Assembly (NCBI RefSeq): GCF_033807575.1
Contig: NC_084711.1
Span: 13,330,001-13,394,000 of the forward strand
Reading direction: 5' to 3'
DNA length: 64,000 nucleotides
DNA from: Cydia pomonella
Lineage: Eukaryota > Arthropoda > Insecta > Lepidoptera > Tortricidae
A program made the position numbers and the translations under genes. The notes below the pieces were generated by a model, which was not told the DNA's origin, ran no database searches, and saw only the letters and a list, made by a program, of their open reading frames with translations. Positions 33,176 through 45,278 of the stretch are shown here, piece after piece (within the stretch, counting starts at the first letter, position 1; the number at the start of each line of letters is the position of its first letter).

Positions 33176-34974
33176 ATATTTAGTTTGATTAATTTAAAAG
33201 CCGTTTAAAATATTTTGCACAATTCTCAATCATGGCTGAATGCCGAATGGATCCGTGCCTTCGATGCTAACCTAACCTGTCCAAAAACTACAATGTGGCG
33301 GACCCTCACATAATTTCTACCACTATGTAAAATACAAACACATATATAGACATGTTTCGCCAAGATATTTTTATATATTTTATATTGTAAAATCAAATTA
33401 CTACTGACCAGTCACTTCACTCCACAGCTTTCTTCTAAATATTGGTTTTCAATAACTCGTTACGTTCCAATGTTTGGATGTTATTGATATTTTCCAGAAC
33501 TTCTAGTTTATCCGTTTCTTTACACACTTGTGTCCTGTTCATGAGATTCGGGTATTAATAAAATAACGTACTTAATTAAAGTTATAGACAAATGTTTGAA
33601 CTAGTACTTAAAGTATCAAAATAGTAATGGAGCACCAACCTACTAAATTGTTTACGACTTGTAAACATAGCAGTTTTTCGTTAAACAACGCTATGTTTAC
33701 GCGTTATTTAAAATAAACCCCTTATAAACCGCGAACAATTTGAATGAATTATAGAGTGTGGAATTAAGAGGAGTGGCATCTCTTATGGTAGAACTGTTGC
33801 AAAAGTGTTCAGCTGTTAAAAATAATAGTTCCAAATCTCTCCAGAGTAGCGCTAGAGTAGCTAAGAACCTAGACGGAGTGAATTGCGGTGTCTATGATTT
33901 GATTTTTTTGTTCAAGTACTCTAGGTATTGAAGCGCCACCTATTTAAAGTTTTTTGATGACACTTTTTGGTACATGGAGATTTCGTTTCTTATCTCCACC
34001 TTCCGTAGAATGAATGACATAAATTGACAACAGCCTTTAGGTTTTTTTAAATCATAGACAATTGGTGATACAACAAGGAAAAATCTGTCAACAATATTTG
34101 GCTAGCCAGACTCTATTTTAATTTGTTTTCCATTCACGGCGTACCTATATGTAAAACTAGTTAGGTAATAATTTCAAAACTTGTTAACATTAAAGCATTC
34201 ATTGTCATGTTACATACTTTTTAGCAGAAATATACTTTACGACGGGATAAGGACTGGACAAAGATAGCGATGCGGTACTAATATAACAATTATTTTGTGC
34301 TTTTCAGTGGGATGGCTATTTAAGGCTTTTTTTTTAAAGAAATGAAATTAAGTTTTTTTTTTTACTATGGTATCTGAAGCTACATAGACTAATTACAAGC
34401 AATATCTATGCTTATCCTATTGTAAGTTGATGGAAAAGTACAAAGTTTCAGATTTCAATCAAGCTAGTCGTTTTAAAATAAGAGCGTAACTACAAACGTA
34501 TGGAGAACCAAGCTTGATGATGATGATTAAACAAAATTAAAATTTCCGACTCCGACAGAATTCCGATAGCTTTTACTATTCAAACGTGTAGATTCACATA
34601 CCGTGCAGCTCAAAGGAATAACTTAATGCAATCCATCCTTTCTCAATATACGAATGCACAGTCTGTCTGTCTGACAGACACACACATATGTAGATACATG
34701 GATAGAGTGATGAAAGTGAAGCGAATTTCTCACCCACTAAATTGTTATAATTGTGTCCGATTTATGGTAACATATAGGTATACGATATGTTCCCCACATG
34801 TTCTCGTCTAGTCAGACCATTTTTTGATGTTTGTACAAAAATAAAGCTTTAGTCATGCTTTAGTCAATAAATCACTTGTAACTTGTTTAATGTTAAATAC
34901 TAATGTAGTTAAATTTTATACCGAAATATTCTACAATAACTAAATCCATTTTTCGGGTAGGAATACAAGTGATG
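33176..34974. other. No recognisable gene
   Basis: About 1.8 kb of AT-rich DNA. A short inverted pair 'gtaaacatag / ctatgtttac' occurs at 33662-33700. The 61-codon frame at 34626-34811 has no motif. Confidence 0.45.
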
Positions 34975-35225
34975 ACAGCAAGAAACGTAATACGGTTGCG
35001 GTAGACGGGCAAACTATACACATTGTTGACGAGTATATATACTTGGGCCAGTTAGTTTCATTCAGCAACAGGCAAGACAAAGAGCGCCGTATCGAAAACG
35101 CCTGGAAGAGCTATTGGTCCATGAAAGTGCTGATGAAGGGTAGCATTTTCATTGGCACTGAAGCAAAAACTCGTTGACATGTGTATCCTCCCCGTCCTAA
35201 ACTACGATGCTCAAACAGCTAAATT
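34975..35225 (+). pseudogene. LINE reverse-transcriptase thumb fragment
   Basis: Plus-strand translation: VDGQTIHIVDEYIYLGQLVS, then the RRIENAWKSYWSMKVLMKGS block, then after a frameshift KLVDMCILPVLNYDAQT. The order 'EYIYLGQ ... RI..AWK.. ... CILPVL.Y.AQT' is the thumb region of RTE/craniate-type EN-RT LINEs. Both the upstream palm (YADD) and the downstream end are missing. The frameshift lies near 35140-35170. Confidence 0.75.
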
Positions 35226-35309
35226 TTAAGAGAAATAATTCTTGAATACGGTGACATATCAAACATTCGTCCGCCATTTTGTAATTTCTTGACAGGTTAG
35301 ACATCGAAG

Positions 35310-35466
35310 CATACCAGCATTCAGCCACGATTGAAAATTATGTAAAACTGAACTGAACTGTACGAGAAGGGTAAAACTGTTGATACTCATCAAAAAATGT
35401 ACCTAATAGTCTTGTACCTACACAGTTTACACAATAAATATTTCTGATTCTGATTCTGATTCTGTA
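35310..35466 (+). mobile_element. LINE 3' end with (attctg)n tail
   Basis: Ends in cacaataaatatttctgatt followed by three or four 'ctgatt' units, a simple-repeat tail typical of a lepidopteran LINE 3' end. A similar tail (aaatgattctgattc) is at 43585-43690. It could belong with the RT fragment just upstream, but nothing proves continuity. Confidence 0.5.
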
Positions 35467-35534
35467 AACTTAAACAAAAATATGAATTTGCCACTTGGTT
35501 TGTATGAATAAGTGGCATAATAAATAGCTCTTGT

Positions 35535-35632
35535 TTTTTCAATCCATATCTCCCGTGGGAACAATATACATCTTTCCTTCAGTACACCTGCATTAAATAA
35601 GATTTTTTTCGAGCAAGTGTGATGAAAAGGAA
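35535..35632 (+). repeat. Second copy of the 8.2-kb repeat
   Basis: ccatatctcccgtgggaaca, 'ccttcagtacacctgc' and 'ttttttcgagcaagtgtgat' match 8200-8290 in order and orientation. Confidence 0.6.
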
Positions 35633-35778
35633 TATAATACATGTAGCAAGAGCTATTACTCGTACCAAGAAAAGCAACACGACTCTTAGTGACAATTTTG
35701 CTTCAAGCCCATGCATGCAGAAGTGCTGTAAGTAGGAGAGGACAACATGATTATGACAACGTTGGTTAGAAGTTTATT

Positions 35779-36364
35779 TTTAGGGTTCCGTAGTCAAATG
35801 ACAAAAAACGGAACCCTTATGGATTCGTCATGTCTGTCTGTCCGTCAGTATGTCACAGACACTTTTTTCCGAAACTATAAGAACTATACTGTTGAAACTT
35901 GGTAAGTACTTGGTTGGTTGTTGGTTGTTGGCTTGGTATTCTGTGAACCGCATTAAGATTTTGACACAAAAATAGAAAAAACAAATCAATACATTTTGGG
36001 GGTTTCCCATACTTAGAACTGAAACTCAAATTTTTTTTTTTCATCAAACCCATACGCGTGGGGTATCTATGGATAGGTTTTCAAAAATAATATTGAGGTT
36101 TCTAATATCATTTCTTTCTAAACTGAATAGTTTGCGCGAGAGACACTTCCAAAGTGGTAAAATGTGTCCCCCTCCCCCCCCCCCCCTGTAACTTCTAAAA
36201 TAACAGAATGATAAAACTAAAAAAAATGATGATGTACATTACCGTACAAACTTCCACTGAAAATTGGTTTGAACGAGATCTAGTAAGTAGTTTTTTTTTA
36301 ATACGTCATAAATGGTACGGAATCATTCATGAGCGAATCCGACTCGCACTTGGCCGCTTTTTTT
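35779..36364 (+). repeat. 'agggttccgtag' family, subfamily 2
   Basis: Starts tagggttccgtagtcaaatg with 'ctgtctgtccgtcagtatgt' and ends 'cgactcgcacttggccgctt'. The right half (36040-36364) recurs inverted at 60075-60400, including 'gggtatctatggataggttt', 'ggtaaaatgtgtccccctc' and 'ctagtaagtagtttttttt'. Contains a C-run at 36173-36187. Frames at 35828-36053 are translated repeat. Confidence 0.65.
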
Positions 36365-36454
36365 CAACAATTAAAATAACATGATTTTTTTATTAAACCA
36401 TCAAAATAAACTAGATTAAACATTAATATTATGGTCCCCATTACTGAGTTTGAT

Positions 36455-36492
36455 ATGTTTTCCGAGCAAATCTCGGTCTCTCAGGTACTTTG
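36455..36492 (+). repeat. Isolated right end of the 16.8-kb repeat
   Basis: tgttttccgagcaaatctcg followed by 'gtctctcaggtactt' matches the hairpin end at 17189-17216. One base change weakens the hairpin. Confidence 0.5.
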
Positions 36493-37054
36493 GACTTGAT
36501 ATCTGTTAACAAACAAATACATACTCGTAAAAATGAATAATATTCAATTTAATTAAATTATTCAGAACACCTGACCTGAGCTACAAAATTCCTCTTTATA
36601 TGTAGACCTCGGGATTAATAAGCTTATCTTCTGCAGTTTGTTGTTACTACTTATAAGGCCTGGTTTAATTAAGAGTTTATAATAATGCCGTAGCCACCGG
36701 GGAACCGTTGTTCTGACGGCGGTAAATAATATTAATAAAGAAGATAGGTACGAGTTCGAAGGCGACGCGCCGCTAATACCATAATACTTCGATTATCATA
36801 ATATTCCAATTACAAGTCGCTGTAAACATTGTAAATAAGTTTTGCTTCGGGATTACTTCGTCCAAACTTAAAGGCATAATCCACAGACAATCTATGGCAT
36901 AATCAATAATTCCAAAGTATTACCTCTCTCTCTCCATCAAGCCTTCTATAGTTAAGGCCGCGTCGGTTCTTACTATCACTAAGCGTAAGTACCTATAATG
37001 AGCGATAGCGAGATGGATGTGCGTGCTGCGGATATCATGGTTTTGAATTTTATT
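36493..37054. other. No gene seen
   Basis: Contains a reversed GC-rich end of the 26.6-kb repeat (gatggatgtgcgtgctgcgg, about 37013-37033). Otherwise nothing was recognised. Confidence 0.4.
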
Positions 37055-37105
37055 TACAATAACAATAACAAATAGATATATACAGATTACTTTAACTAGC
37101 TTTTG
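37055..37105 (-). mobile_element. Terminal piece of the 24/39-kb LINE 3' UTR
   Basis: tttacaataacaataacaaa then 'tatatacagattactttaac' matches the last 50 bp or so of the 3' UTR seen at 24050 and 39258-39310. It is an extreme 5' truncation. Confidence 0.5.
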
Positions 37106-37149
37106 AATTTTTATTTGTTGTAGGTTTGAAAAAAAAAACGGTCAAGTAC

Positions 37150-37322
37150 TTTTTAGTATTTGTTGTTATAGCGGCAACAGAAATACATCGTCTGTGAAAC
37201 TTTCAACTGTCTAGCTATCACGGTTCATGAGATACAGCCTGGTGACAGACGGACGGACGGACGGACAGCGGAGTCTTAGTAATAGTGTCCCGTTTTACCC
37301 TTTGGGTATGGAACCCTAAAAA
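37150..37322 (+). repeat. 'ggttcatgagatacagcctg' repeat with (ggac)n
   Basis: Carries 'acagaaatacatcgtctgtg', 'ctatcacggttcatgagata', four or so 'ggac' units at about 37250-37265, then 'gtcccgttttaccctttggg' and 'ggaaccctaaaaa'. This is a very common lepidopteran dispersed repeat that shares its 'ggaaccct' end with the agggttccgtag families. Confidence 0.65.
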
Positions 37323-38071
37323 GAAATCGATGAGTTCCCTTAAAAATAAAATTGCGCATTTGAAAAACTAATTTTTCTAGTTTGTTTTAGAGATATGTTC
37401 GTGAATTTTGTATCGAGCGAATGTCAAAATCGAAGAAGTCACTAGAGAAAATCCTCAAGATTGCTAATTAAATTTTTGACAATCGTATTGTTTAGGAATA
37501 TTTCTACCTCTCAACCGTCTATATGTCTCAACCGTATTGGCTTCAGTTTAAACCCTAAAATATTTTAAGTTAGATTTATTTCAATAATAATATAATATTA
37601 TTTTTAGAGTAAGTTAAACTAACACTGTATGGACCAAGGTCTAAAATTAATGTTTTTTTTTAATTATATTTTTATTGTGATCTAAAAAAGCGGTACGATT
37701 TATCAAAAACCACGCTCTCTGAAGCTGCGGCACCTTAAGCTAGATTTCTCAGTAAGGCTATGGAACTACGGATACTTAGAAGTATATCCCATACCCTTAC
37801 CGTAACTCTTTAAGAAATAATAACAATACCATCCAACCATCTTTAAAAAAAAAATCGGTCAGTGTAAAATCCGTCATTAAAAAAAACATATTCCTGACAA
37901 GGAAATAAATAGTCCGAAGTTAGGTTATGTAAGTCACACACTAGAAAAAAGTCACGAATCAAAAATAACTTTATGAAACCAGTCTTTTATTACACACTTT
38001 TAATTAGCTTCACTACATATATTTGTTTCTTTATTTGTATATAAGTCGGTCGGATAAATCTGTCAAATTTC
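37323..38071. other. No recognisable gene
   Basis: AT-rich sequence leading into the 186-bp tandem repeats. No motif or repeat was recognised. Confidence 0.4.
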
Positions 38072-38625
38072 GCGATTTTGGTATTTAAGAAAAGGTACTA
38101 GGGTAGAAATATTCCTAAGCGGGTAGAGTGGATTTAACCGAGTTTGATAGTTGAATGTGCAGCTCGTGAAATACGGCGTTGCATGAATAAAATATTTCCT
38201 TTGGCAGGACCCAGGGATGTATTTAAGAAGTGGAGTCACCATGACTTTAAATCTTTTGCGATTTTGGTATTTAAGAAGAGGTACTAGGGTAGAAATATTC
38301 CTAAGAGGGTAGAGTGGATTTAACCGAGTTGGATAGTTGAATGTGCAGCTCGTGAAATACGGCGTTGCATGAATAAAATATTTCCTTTGGCAGGACCCAG
38401 GGATGTATTTAAGAAGTGGAGTCACCATGACTTTAAATCTTTTGCGATTTTGGTATTTAAGAAGAGGTACTAGGGTAGAAATATTCCTAAGAGGGTAGAG
38501 TGGATTTAACCGAGTTGGATAGTTGAATGTGCAGCTCGTGAAATACGGCGTTGCATGAATAAAATATTTCCTTTGGCAGGACCCAGGGATGTATTTAAGA
38601 AGAGGAGTCACCATAACTTTAGATG
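38072..38625. repeat. 186-bp tandem triplication
   Basis: Three head-to-tail copies of 186 bp start at 38072, 38258 and 38444. Copies 1 and 2 differ at only about three or four positions, and copy 3 ends in a short diverged stretch. Because 186 is a multiple of three and the unit has no stop in one minus-strand frame, a 183-codon frame (38063-38614) repeats a 62-residue unit (including GSCQRKYFIHATPYFTSC) three times. No known domain is visible, and the frame starts and stops outside any gene-like context, so I list it as a repeat. A coding role cannot be excluded. Confidence 0.85.
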
Positions 38626-39112
38626 TAAATTTTAGTATGAAATCTACGTCTACATCTTTGATTTGAAAGTTAAAAATGATACTAAACTTGATGTAGAACC
38701 TATACTTAAACTAGGCAAAGGAATTCCTCGATGAAAGAACACAAACACATGGAGTTTAAAATCATTAGAAAGGTCTCGACAAGTACTTGATAGACATGCA
38801 TATGAGAAGTACAGTCAGGTATAAAAATATGTGTCATATTTTTTTTACATTTACTTGTATTATAGGAATCGCAAATTATGTGTGTGCTACTCTGCAGCGG
38901 CGCCAACATAGTAAATATCAATAAATTATATGGTGAAATGATGTACCTGAGACGTACATCATGTACCTATAATGTCTATGGCTGTACCTGTACTAGGGAA
39001 CGAAATGATAGGCATTGAATGTGGCGCCGCTGGGAAGCATATTCTGTCTCATGTTTTGTCAATTTAAAAAGAGTTGAAACACACAACACACATAAATAAA
39101 ATAAAATGCAAA
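38626..39112. other. No gene; inverted GC-rich pair
   Basis: The inverted pair gcagcggcgccaacat (38893) and atgtggcgccgctg (39018) could close a hairpin of about 140 bp. A 'gtacagtcaggtataaaaa' phrase at 38811 recalls the end of the 54.9-kb MITE. The minus frames at 38706-39233 have no motif, apart from the overlap with the next LINE piece. Confidence 0.4.
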
Positions 39113-39116
39113 AATC

Positions 39117-39310
39117 GCGAAGCGTCTGGTTGATGTAACTGGTGACCGAAGAGCTGGCGGCTTTCTCGCACAAAGTATCAGTATTGCGATACAACGAGGA
39201 AATGCCGCCATCATCCTTGGTACAATTACTCAAGGGCCTATTTTAGATTTAAGCTAGTTATAGTAATCCTCTGTATATATCCATTATGTATATTGTTATT
39301 GTAAATAAAT
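39117..39310 (+). pseudogene. LINE C-terminus plus 3' UTR
   Basis: Plus-strand translation AKRLVDVTGDRRAGGFLAQS, then ISIAIQRGNAAIILGTITQG, stopping at 39255-39257. The 3' UTR then runs to about 39310. It is the sense-strand sister of the 24.1-kb minus-strand fragment, to which it is very similar, so the two represent one family. 5'-truncated immediately upstream. Confidence 0.75.
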
Positions 39311-40587
39311 GTTATTAGTTAGTAAAATAATATTCAGGTAGGTACTTAAGAATTCTAAATTAAAAAGGGCGCTAACCTTTTCATGTGTTTACACGACGCA
39401 TTAGTGTGTAGGTGGTTCCTCTCTATAGTTCAATAACTTTCACTCGAAATATATTATTAATTGGTCAGTATTAAATTTTATACCGAGTGAAATGTGACCC
39501 GTGTGATGTCAGGTTAAGAATTCCACTAATCCCTTTGCTCCCGTGGGTGTCGTAGCAGTCGACTGTGGGATATGGTTTCAAATGTGTTGTGGGCGATGGG
39601 ATGATTAACCTGTCACATTGTGCAATATCACAATTTCTTTATTTTTTACAAAACCCCTTACTGGAAATTGCTAGAAATGGCACTGAAACTAGCAGTTTCA
39701 TGTGCTCAGCCTGTATTCCTATTTGAGTTTATGTATGCGTGTATGTAAAATTATTATTTTTTTATCACGACGGTAGCACACAAGCGTGCGGTACGGCTGT
39801 GCAACTCTAGTGGAGGTTACACAAGCGCTGCAAACTCTTTAAGCTTATCTACAAGTATTCTCCTTGTTGACAGGTTAACGGACAAATAGAACCACCACCA
39901 AGAACTACATCATGCCATAAAGAAATAAGAACACATCAGTTTCCTCATTTAATAAACAATAAGTGATGTATGAAAGGTATCATAACGTATTTATCAATAA
40001 GACGTACTTATATACTTAACTTGCTTAAAAGTTAAGATTTTCCAAATCTTAACTTCTACTAGTAAGGTAAGCGAGTTAAGTGTAAGCGCTAAACTCTTAT
40101 TACAATCAAAAATCCAAACGAAGGGGCATATATAGCTGTGGTTAATAATTCAATAAAATAATTTCCTATAATGTTAATATCCAAAGAGAAAAATGGGGAC
40201 TGCGTTTGTATGGAGAAACAGTCACGTGATCTCGTCCCCTATACTGGACATACCAGGGGCCAGGTAGGTGGTGTTCATTGTTTTGAGGTAAAATAAGATC
40301 ATCACTTAAAATTATTGACAGATTAAAATATCACGATGAGATCATATGATGAAAATGGCTTAGATAACTCCCCCCAGAGCACATGCAAAACAGCTATCAG
40401 GGTAACGTCTCTATACCGCAACATGACAACGTTTCTAATCTACTGACTATCCAAGTTCATATTTATCCTGTCCTAGTATGTAAAGCAAGTTCTAACTATA
40501 CCATGTTTTAAATTCTGTTTACTTTAAACATAACTAATATTTTAATAATGCTAGTATTCTAATAAACATGTAATAGTACCTGCATTA
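39311..40587. other. No recognisable gene
   Basis: A half of the 2.33-kb hairpin MITE (aatggggactgcgtttgta) occurs near 40192. An inverted pair 'ttaagattttcc / aaatcttaac' lies at 40032-40053. Otherwise AT-rich. Confidence 0.4.
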
Positions 40588-40878
40588 CTATTACAAGTGC
40601 GAAAAATAGGAATTTCGCAACGTTGGCCATAAATTAGAACACGACCGAAAGGAGTGTTTTAAATCGACACAAGTTGCGAATTGCCTATTCGCACATGTAT
40701 CGTTCAACGTTTTACAGTACATATGACCCTTTAAATTTTCGACATAGTTACGTACGTGTTACTTATCGTACAAAATTTAAATGACCCTTTAAAGTAACAC
40801 GTATGTCACTTTCGTGTCGTGTTTTAGTCTATCGCCACTTGTTTCGAATTTCCTATTTTTTGCACTTGTGTCGTAATA
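40588..40878. mobile_element. MITE with 'acaagtgcgaaaaataggaa' ends
   Basis: attacaagtgcgaaaaatag (40590) pairs with ctattttttgcacttgtg (about 40853-40870). Inner pairs such as 'gtacgtgttactt / aagtaacacgtat' follow. Carries 'acacgaccgaaaggagtgtt', also seen near 44287. Related fragments are at 42455-42540 and 44235-44480. Non-coding. Confidence 0.6.
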
Positions 40879-40885
40879 TATATAA

Positions 40886-42450
40886 CAAACACAATTATCC
40901 AGCAAAGTGCACAATAACAAAAACATAATGCATAGCTATTCAATTTTGATAAAATTTCAAAGATCAAATGCATCTGTGAAATATTTAAATGCTTGATAAA
41001 AAATAGAACTTTGGGAACCAATTAAATATTTTGATTCGTGCTTCTAAGTAGTCACACTACTATGTACAAACCATGACTCACTTGATTACTTTTTTCTTAA
41101 TGTATAGGTAATATCTATAACAGTTTATAGTTTAATAAAATACTATGTGGAAACACATGTATTTATTGGTTTCATAATGGGTTTTCCGCATACCTACAAC
41201 AAAACTTTTCATACCTTTATTCTCGTATTTGTAGAAGCTCATAACATTATGATGTTATGTTTTGATACGGGTAGAAAGAACGCAAAAAAAAACTTTCAAA
41301 AGTATACCTTTGGCGGCCGATATGACAAAAAGTAACAAATCAGTTTTAACAATTTATTAAAACCTTCACTGACAGTAGGACACTTCCGAGTAGATATTCA
41401 TTTATAAAACTTATTTATCATTTCTATTCACCGTATATATTATGGATTAAATATACCTAACTTCTAAAGTTGGTCAACATGTGGTTTGATTTATCGTTGC
41501 TTTACAGAACTTCAATTAGAACCATACGAGTAGAACAAGTTTCAAGCGAGCAAAGCTTTCTTGGGCAACTTAATTGCACTTTCTTATGAGCTGAAGTAGA
41601 ATTTCATGAAGAAAGCTGTACCTAAACTTGGTTAACCGTAACGAGCGGTGTGGAAAAGCCCGGGGTGGAACAATTTTTAAACAGCTTCAATCTTATTCAA
41701 GCTCAATATGCAAAGGAAATGTGTGTAACTTCTTTGTATGAACCTTAACCCCTCAATTTCCAGTACCGTATGTCGGTGAATAACTTTAATATGTAAGTAA
41801 CTCGTCTGTGTGTTTTATTACAAAAGGCGAGACGCGGCAGACTAAAGGGAAAGCTGGTTAAATATAGACAAGTAGCCTTGCTAATGGAAGATTACGTTGT
41901 ACCGCAATTAACTTTATACCAAGTGTAAACACACTGAAACTTATTTTTTAATACAGTTGCCCAAAAAGTGCTACTTTAAGTACTTTATGTAACTGTTTAG
42001 CGTGCGGAAAGTTGGATTTCGCGAACCAGTGCTTTTTTACTTTTCGAATGATTTTAAATTTATACTTGTTTTAATTCATGATTACTTATTGATGACTGTT
42101 AATGTTTATTTCCTTTAAAAGTGTCAATGAACATAAAAACCTACTGTTAATGTAGGAATAATAAAAATATATATATTTTATACTTTATTACTTACCTCTT
42201 CATCATTTAAACACGTTTATTTTTTAATCTTGAAAAACAGTTCTTAATAAGTTGCCTGAATGGAACGGAATAGCTGCCGAAACGCCTGTCAAAGATGAGG
42301 CGTTTTTTCTTACTGCAAGCATGTTTTAAGTTTCCTAAGTCAACATTGGATATTGTTTTTATATTTTATATTTATAATTGTTTCTGTCTTATAGAAATGC
42401 ATAAAAAAATACTTGTTGTTTTTCTTATGTTTTCGCAACTGTATTAAAAA
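40886..42450. other. No recognisable gene
   Basis: AT-rich. Frames at 40824-41021 (-) and 41147-41335 (+) have no motif. Hairpin 'aaacgcctg ... aggcgtttttt' near 42279-42309. Confidence 0.4.
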
Positions 42451-42659
42451 ACGTCGTTCGATACACGTGCGGAAATGTCATTACTTCACGAGTACTGAGA
42501 TATTTTGCCACGAGCCGTATTCCGCACTAGCATCTAAATGTACTTTTTGTTTTACTTAATCAGGTGACTAAAAATATACATGTGTGTTTACAGTTATTTA
42601 TTAGGTGTACCCATTATCTTTAATGAAATTACCTGCTGTGATAAAATTATATTCTACAT

Positions 42660-42770
42660 ATTATTATTTATTTATTTAAACTTTATTGCACAAAAATAGA
42701 AAAAAATAATGTACAAATGGCGGACTGAATGCCTAATGGCATTCTTTACCAGTCAACCATCGGGCTAAAC
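42660..42770 (-). mobile_element. LINE 3' tail fragment (minus strand)
   Basis: atttatttaaactttattgc, 'tacaaatggcggactgaatg', 'ggcattctttaccagtcaac' and 'catcgggct' match the reverse of 31363-31460. Confidence 0.6.
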
Positions 42771-43584
42771 AAAGACATGTTAAAATGTTGCCAAGAGAAA
42801 GAAAGATGATTTTTATTAGAACTATCGAAAAGAACTGAAAAACTGGATACAATACATATAAAATGAATATAATTAATATACTACTACATATTATATACGT
42901 ACTCAATAACGTATAATGAGTAATAATGGACCCTACTCGAACTCTTGTTTCAGCAAATACTTATGTAGAAACCGCTTGAAAGCTAACTTTATTATTACTT
43001 AAACACTACCTGCTAGTAAATTGCATACCTATACAAAGTTAAACTGTGTGTCAGGTATTTCATATAAGTTGTTCTGGAAAATCACTCATAAATTACTTAG
43101 CTTTTAGCTTTACCGTCAGCAGTCACTACTAAATATCTCAAAGGAAGCATCGTAGGTACGATTTGTAGACGCAAGTAATTTAGCACACGCACAAATTTAG
43201 AAGCTTTGAAGTGTCTGTCCATCTCTTGATTGAAGGAAATCAGTGCCTCTGCGAATAGCCCCAAACTTAATCAAGGGTACCCAAGTGTTTCCAACTAGTT
43301 CTGAAAACCTAAGTGAGACACTGTCACAGACAAATGAACTGGTATTATGAGTAACTTGTACATTGCCAACATTCTAAAATAAATTACTTTTATTATACAT
43401 TTACTACACCGAAATTGAAAATAAAAAGTCAATCTTACGTTTAGGTATTTTTTTACCAAACGTACGACTTTCTATCTATTTAACTGGAATTTGTTATAAA
43501 ATTCAACATCATATGCCATCCCAGTTTTATACAATTCTAATAACATAACTTTCGTGAGAGACACACATGTTAAATATAATAAAC
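42771..43584. other. No gene seen
   Basis: AT-rich spacer. No frame over 60 codons and no recognised repeat. Confidence 0.4.
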
Positions 43585-43690
43585 CGGGTTGGAGCAATCT
43601 TCGTCATACAAAACGTGACTGACCCGTTTTAATATATTCCATATAATTCTACCATTTAAATAAATAAATAAATGATTCTGATTCTAAAGT
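43585..43690 (+). mobile_element. Possible LINE 3' end with simple tail
   Basis: Ends aaataaataaataaatgatt, ctgattctaaag. This resembles the tail at 35466. Weak, because only the tail is diagnostic. Confidence 0.35.
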
Positions 43691-44224
43691 TTTAACAAGC
43701 TACACATACGACATGACATGGATATATCGACAATTACTGACCCTAAACCTTCGACTTTATTAACATATTTCAGTATCACAAAGCCACGTCTCCCAATAGG
43801 AGCAAAAAAAGGACGCCATTTCGTACTCAGGGCTCATAAACACGTCAAATTTCCTTAGAGAAAAATTCAGTAAATATAAAAATAGGTGTTAACCTAGGGA
43901 CCGAGACCAAGTACATCATAATCGCGGCGCGAACCCCTGCTAGTACGAATACGAGTATAAGATATACGAGAATGACTTTGGACAACTGCTGCGTTGAACT
44001 ATGAATAAAGTTATGCATAGGAATTTTCATGGTTTTGAATCTGAAGCAATATAATTTATGTAGGTATTTTTTTTCTGGTGGCCGAATGAGACTGTGTGGA
44101 ATCTCGTTTCGCCGATGATATTAGGTTCGGTCAGAACTAAGCTCCAACTGCTCATCTCAACTTTCTAATCCTCCACGTTCCGTCATCCTGTTAGACATGT
44201 TCCGGAAAAATACAATGTGAGACT
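43691..44224. other. No gene seen
   Basis: Unrecognised sequence including the 61-codon minus frame 43845-44030, which has no motif. Confidence 0.4.
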
Positions 44225-44234
44225 TAATACTTCA

Positions 44235-44480
44235 TTACGATACAAGTGCGAAAATTTGAAAATTTGTAACGAGTGGTATTCAATTGAAACACGACCAAAG
44301 GGAGTTAATAAGTAATAGTACCTACATATGAATTTGAATTGTAAAATTCCTTTATGTTCCTGTGACAGCAAATTCTGATCAGTGATTGAATTGATTACAA
44401 AAACATACATATAACATATTTTACAGTACATATGGTGCTACTTTATAGCACTAGTGCGAAAATTTGCATATTACGTTACT
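44235..44480. repeat. Relatives of the 40.6-kb MITE
   Basis: acgatacaagtgcgaaaatt at 44237, 'gaaacacgaccaaagggag' at 44285 and 'gcactagtgcgaaaatttgc' at 44449 are diverged or rearranged versions of the 40588-40878 ends. Another, 'gaaaaacgtcgtatgaaacg ... cttgtatcataatgta', is at 44830-44965. Confidence 0.45.
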
Positions 44481-45135
44481 GTGTCGAACATTTAAAGGCC
44501 CATATTCAAAAATTTACGCTGCCAGTAATACTAATAGAGGTAAGAGCCGAGAACGATAGCCTTTTAACATTAAAATCGGATGAAAAATAATTGGCGGCAT
44601 ATGAAACTTTTATTTAATGGAAAATCAGCAAAAATGCCCTGTCTTTCTTGGAAAACGTGTTGGTAGCTTACTTCAATGAACTGGCGAATAAGTGCCTACA
44701 AGCCCAGCACGCTTTGGTGCAGTTATTCGATTTTAAAACTGTTACTGTTAGCCACCATTTTGAAAATTGTACTTTGACTGTTTTGACAAAAAAAATCTAA
44801 TTTATAAGTTTTGTTTTTTCCTCGCGTGTTGAAAAACGTCGTATGAAACGCGTGTGCATTTTTCATTACCCACATCGGCTTTCTTATTGCCCGCTCGCTT
44901 ACAGCTCGCGCGCACAATATCGCCTCGTCTGTAATGACCAACTTAGCACACTTGTATCATAATGTACTAATAATTATATATACATGAAAGTATTGTAAAA
45001 AATTACAAATTGGCTACAATAACGTAACGTGTTTCCTGTTCCATCGTTGTTATTTGCCCTACGCGATCATGCATTAATCTCGCCCCTAAGGCGCCCACGT
45101 TTACCATAAGCACGCAAGATCCCCTAGATTTAATA

Positions 45136-45278
45136 TACCTACGTCAAAAATTAACTCTAGATACGATATCAATTGGATTGGTTCAGTGTCAGAAGTGACG
45201 TTTTTGTTTGAAGAAACGTATATTTTGACTCTGCTATATCCGATCTATATCGTATCTAGAGCAAATTTTTGACGTATG
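45136..45278. mobile_element. Hairpin MITE, about 140 bp
   Basis: Left arm acctacgtcaaaaattaact with 'ctagatacgatatc' pairs with right arm 'gatctatatcgtatctagag' and 'caaatttttgacgtatg'. The loop is about 70 bp. No coding content. Confidence 0.65.

Noticed and set aside
36173..36187. C-run as a functional G-quadruplex/i-motif site
   Set aside because: It is a homopolymer expansion inside a dispersed repeat, and the equivalent G-run is in the inverted copy at about 60250. Nothing indicates function.
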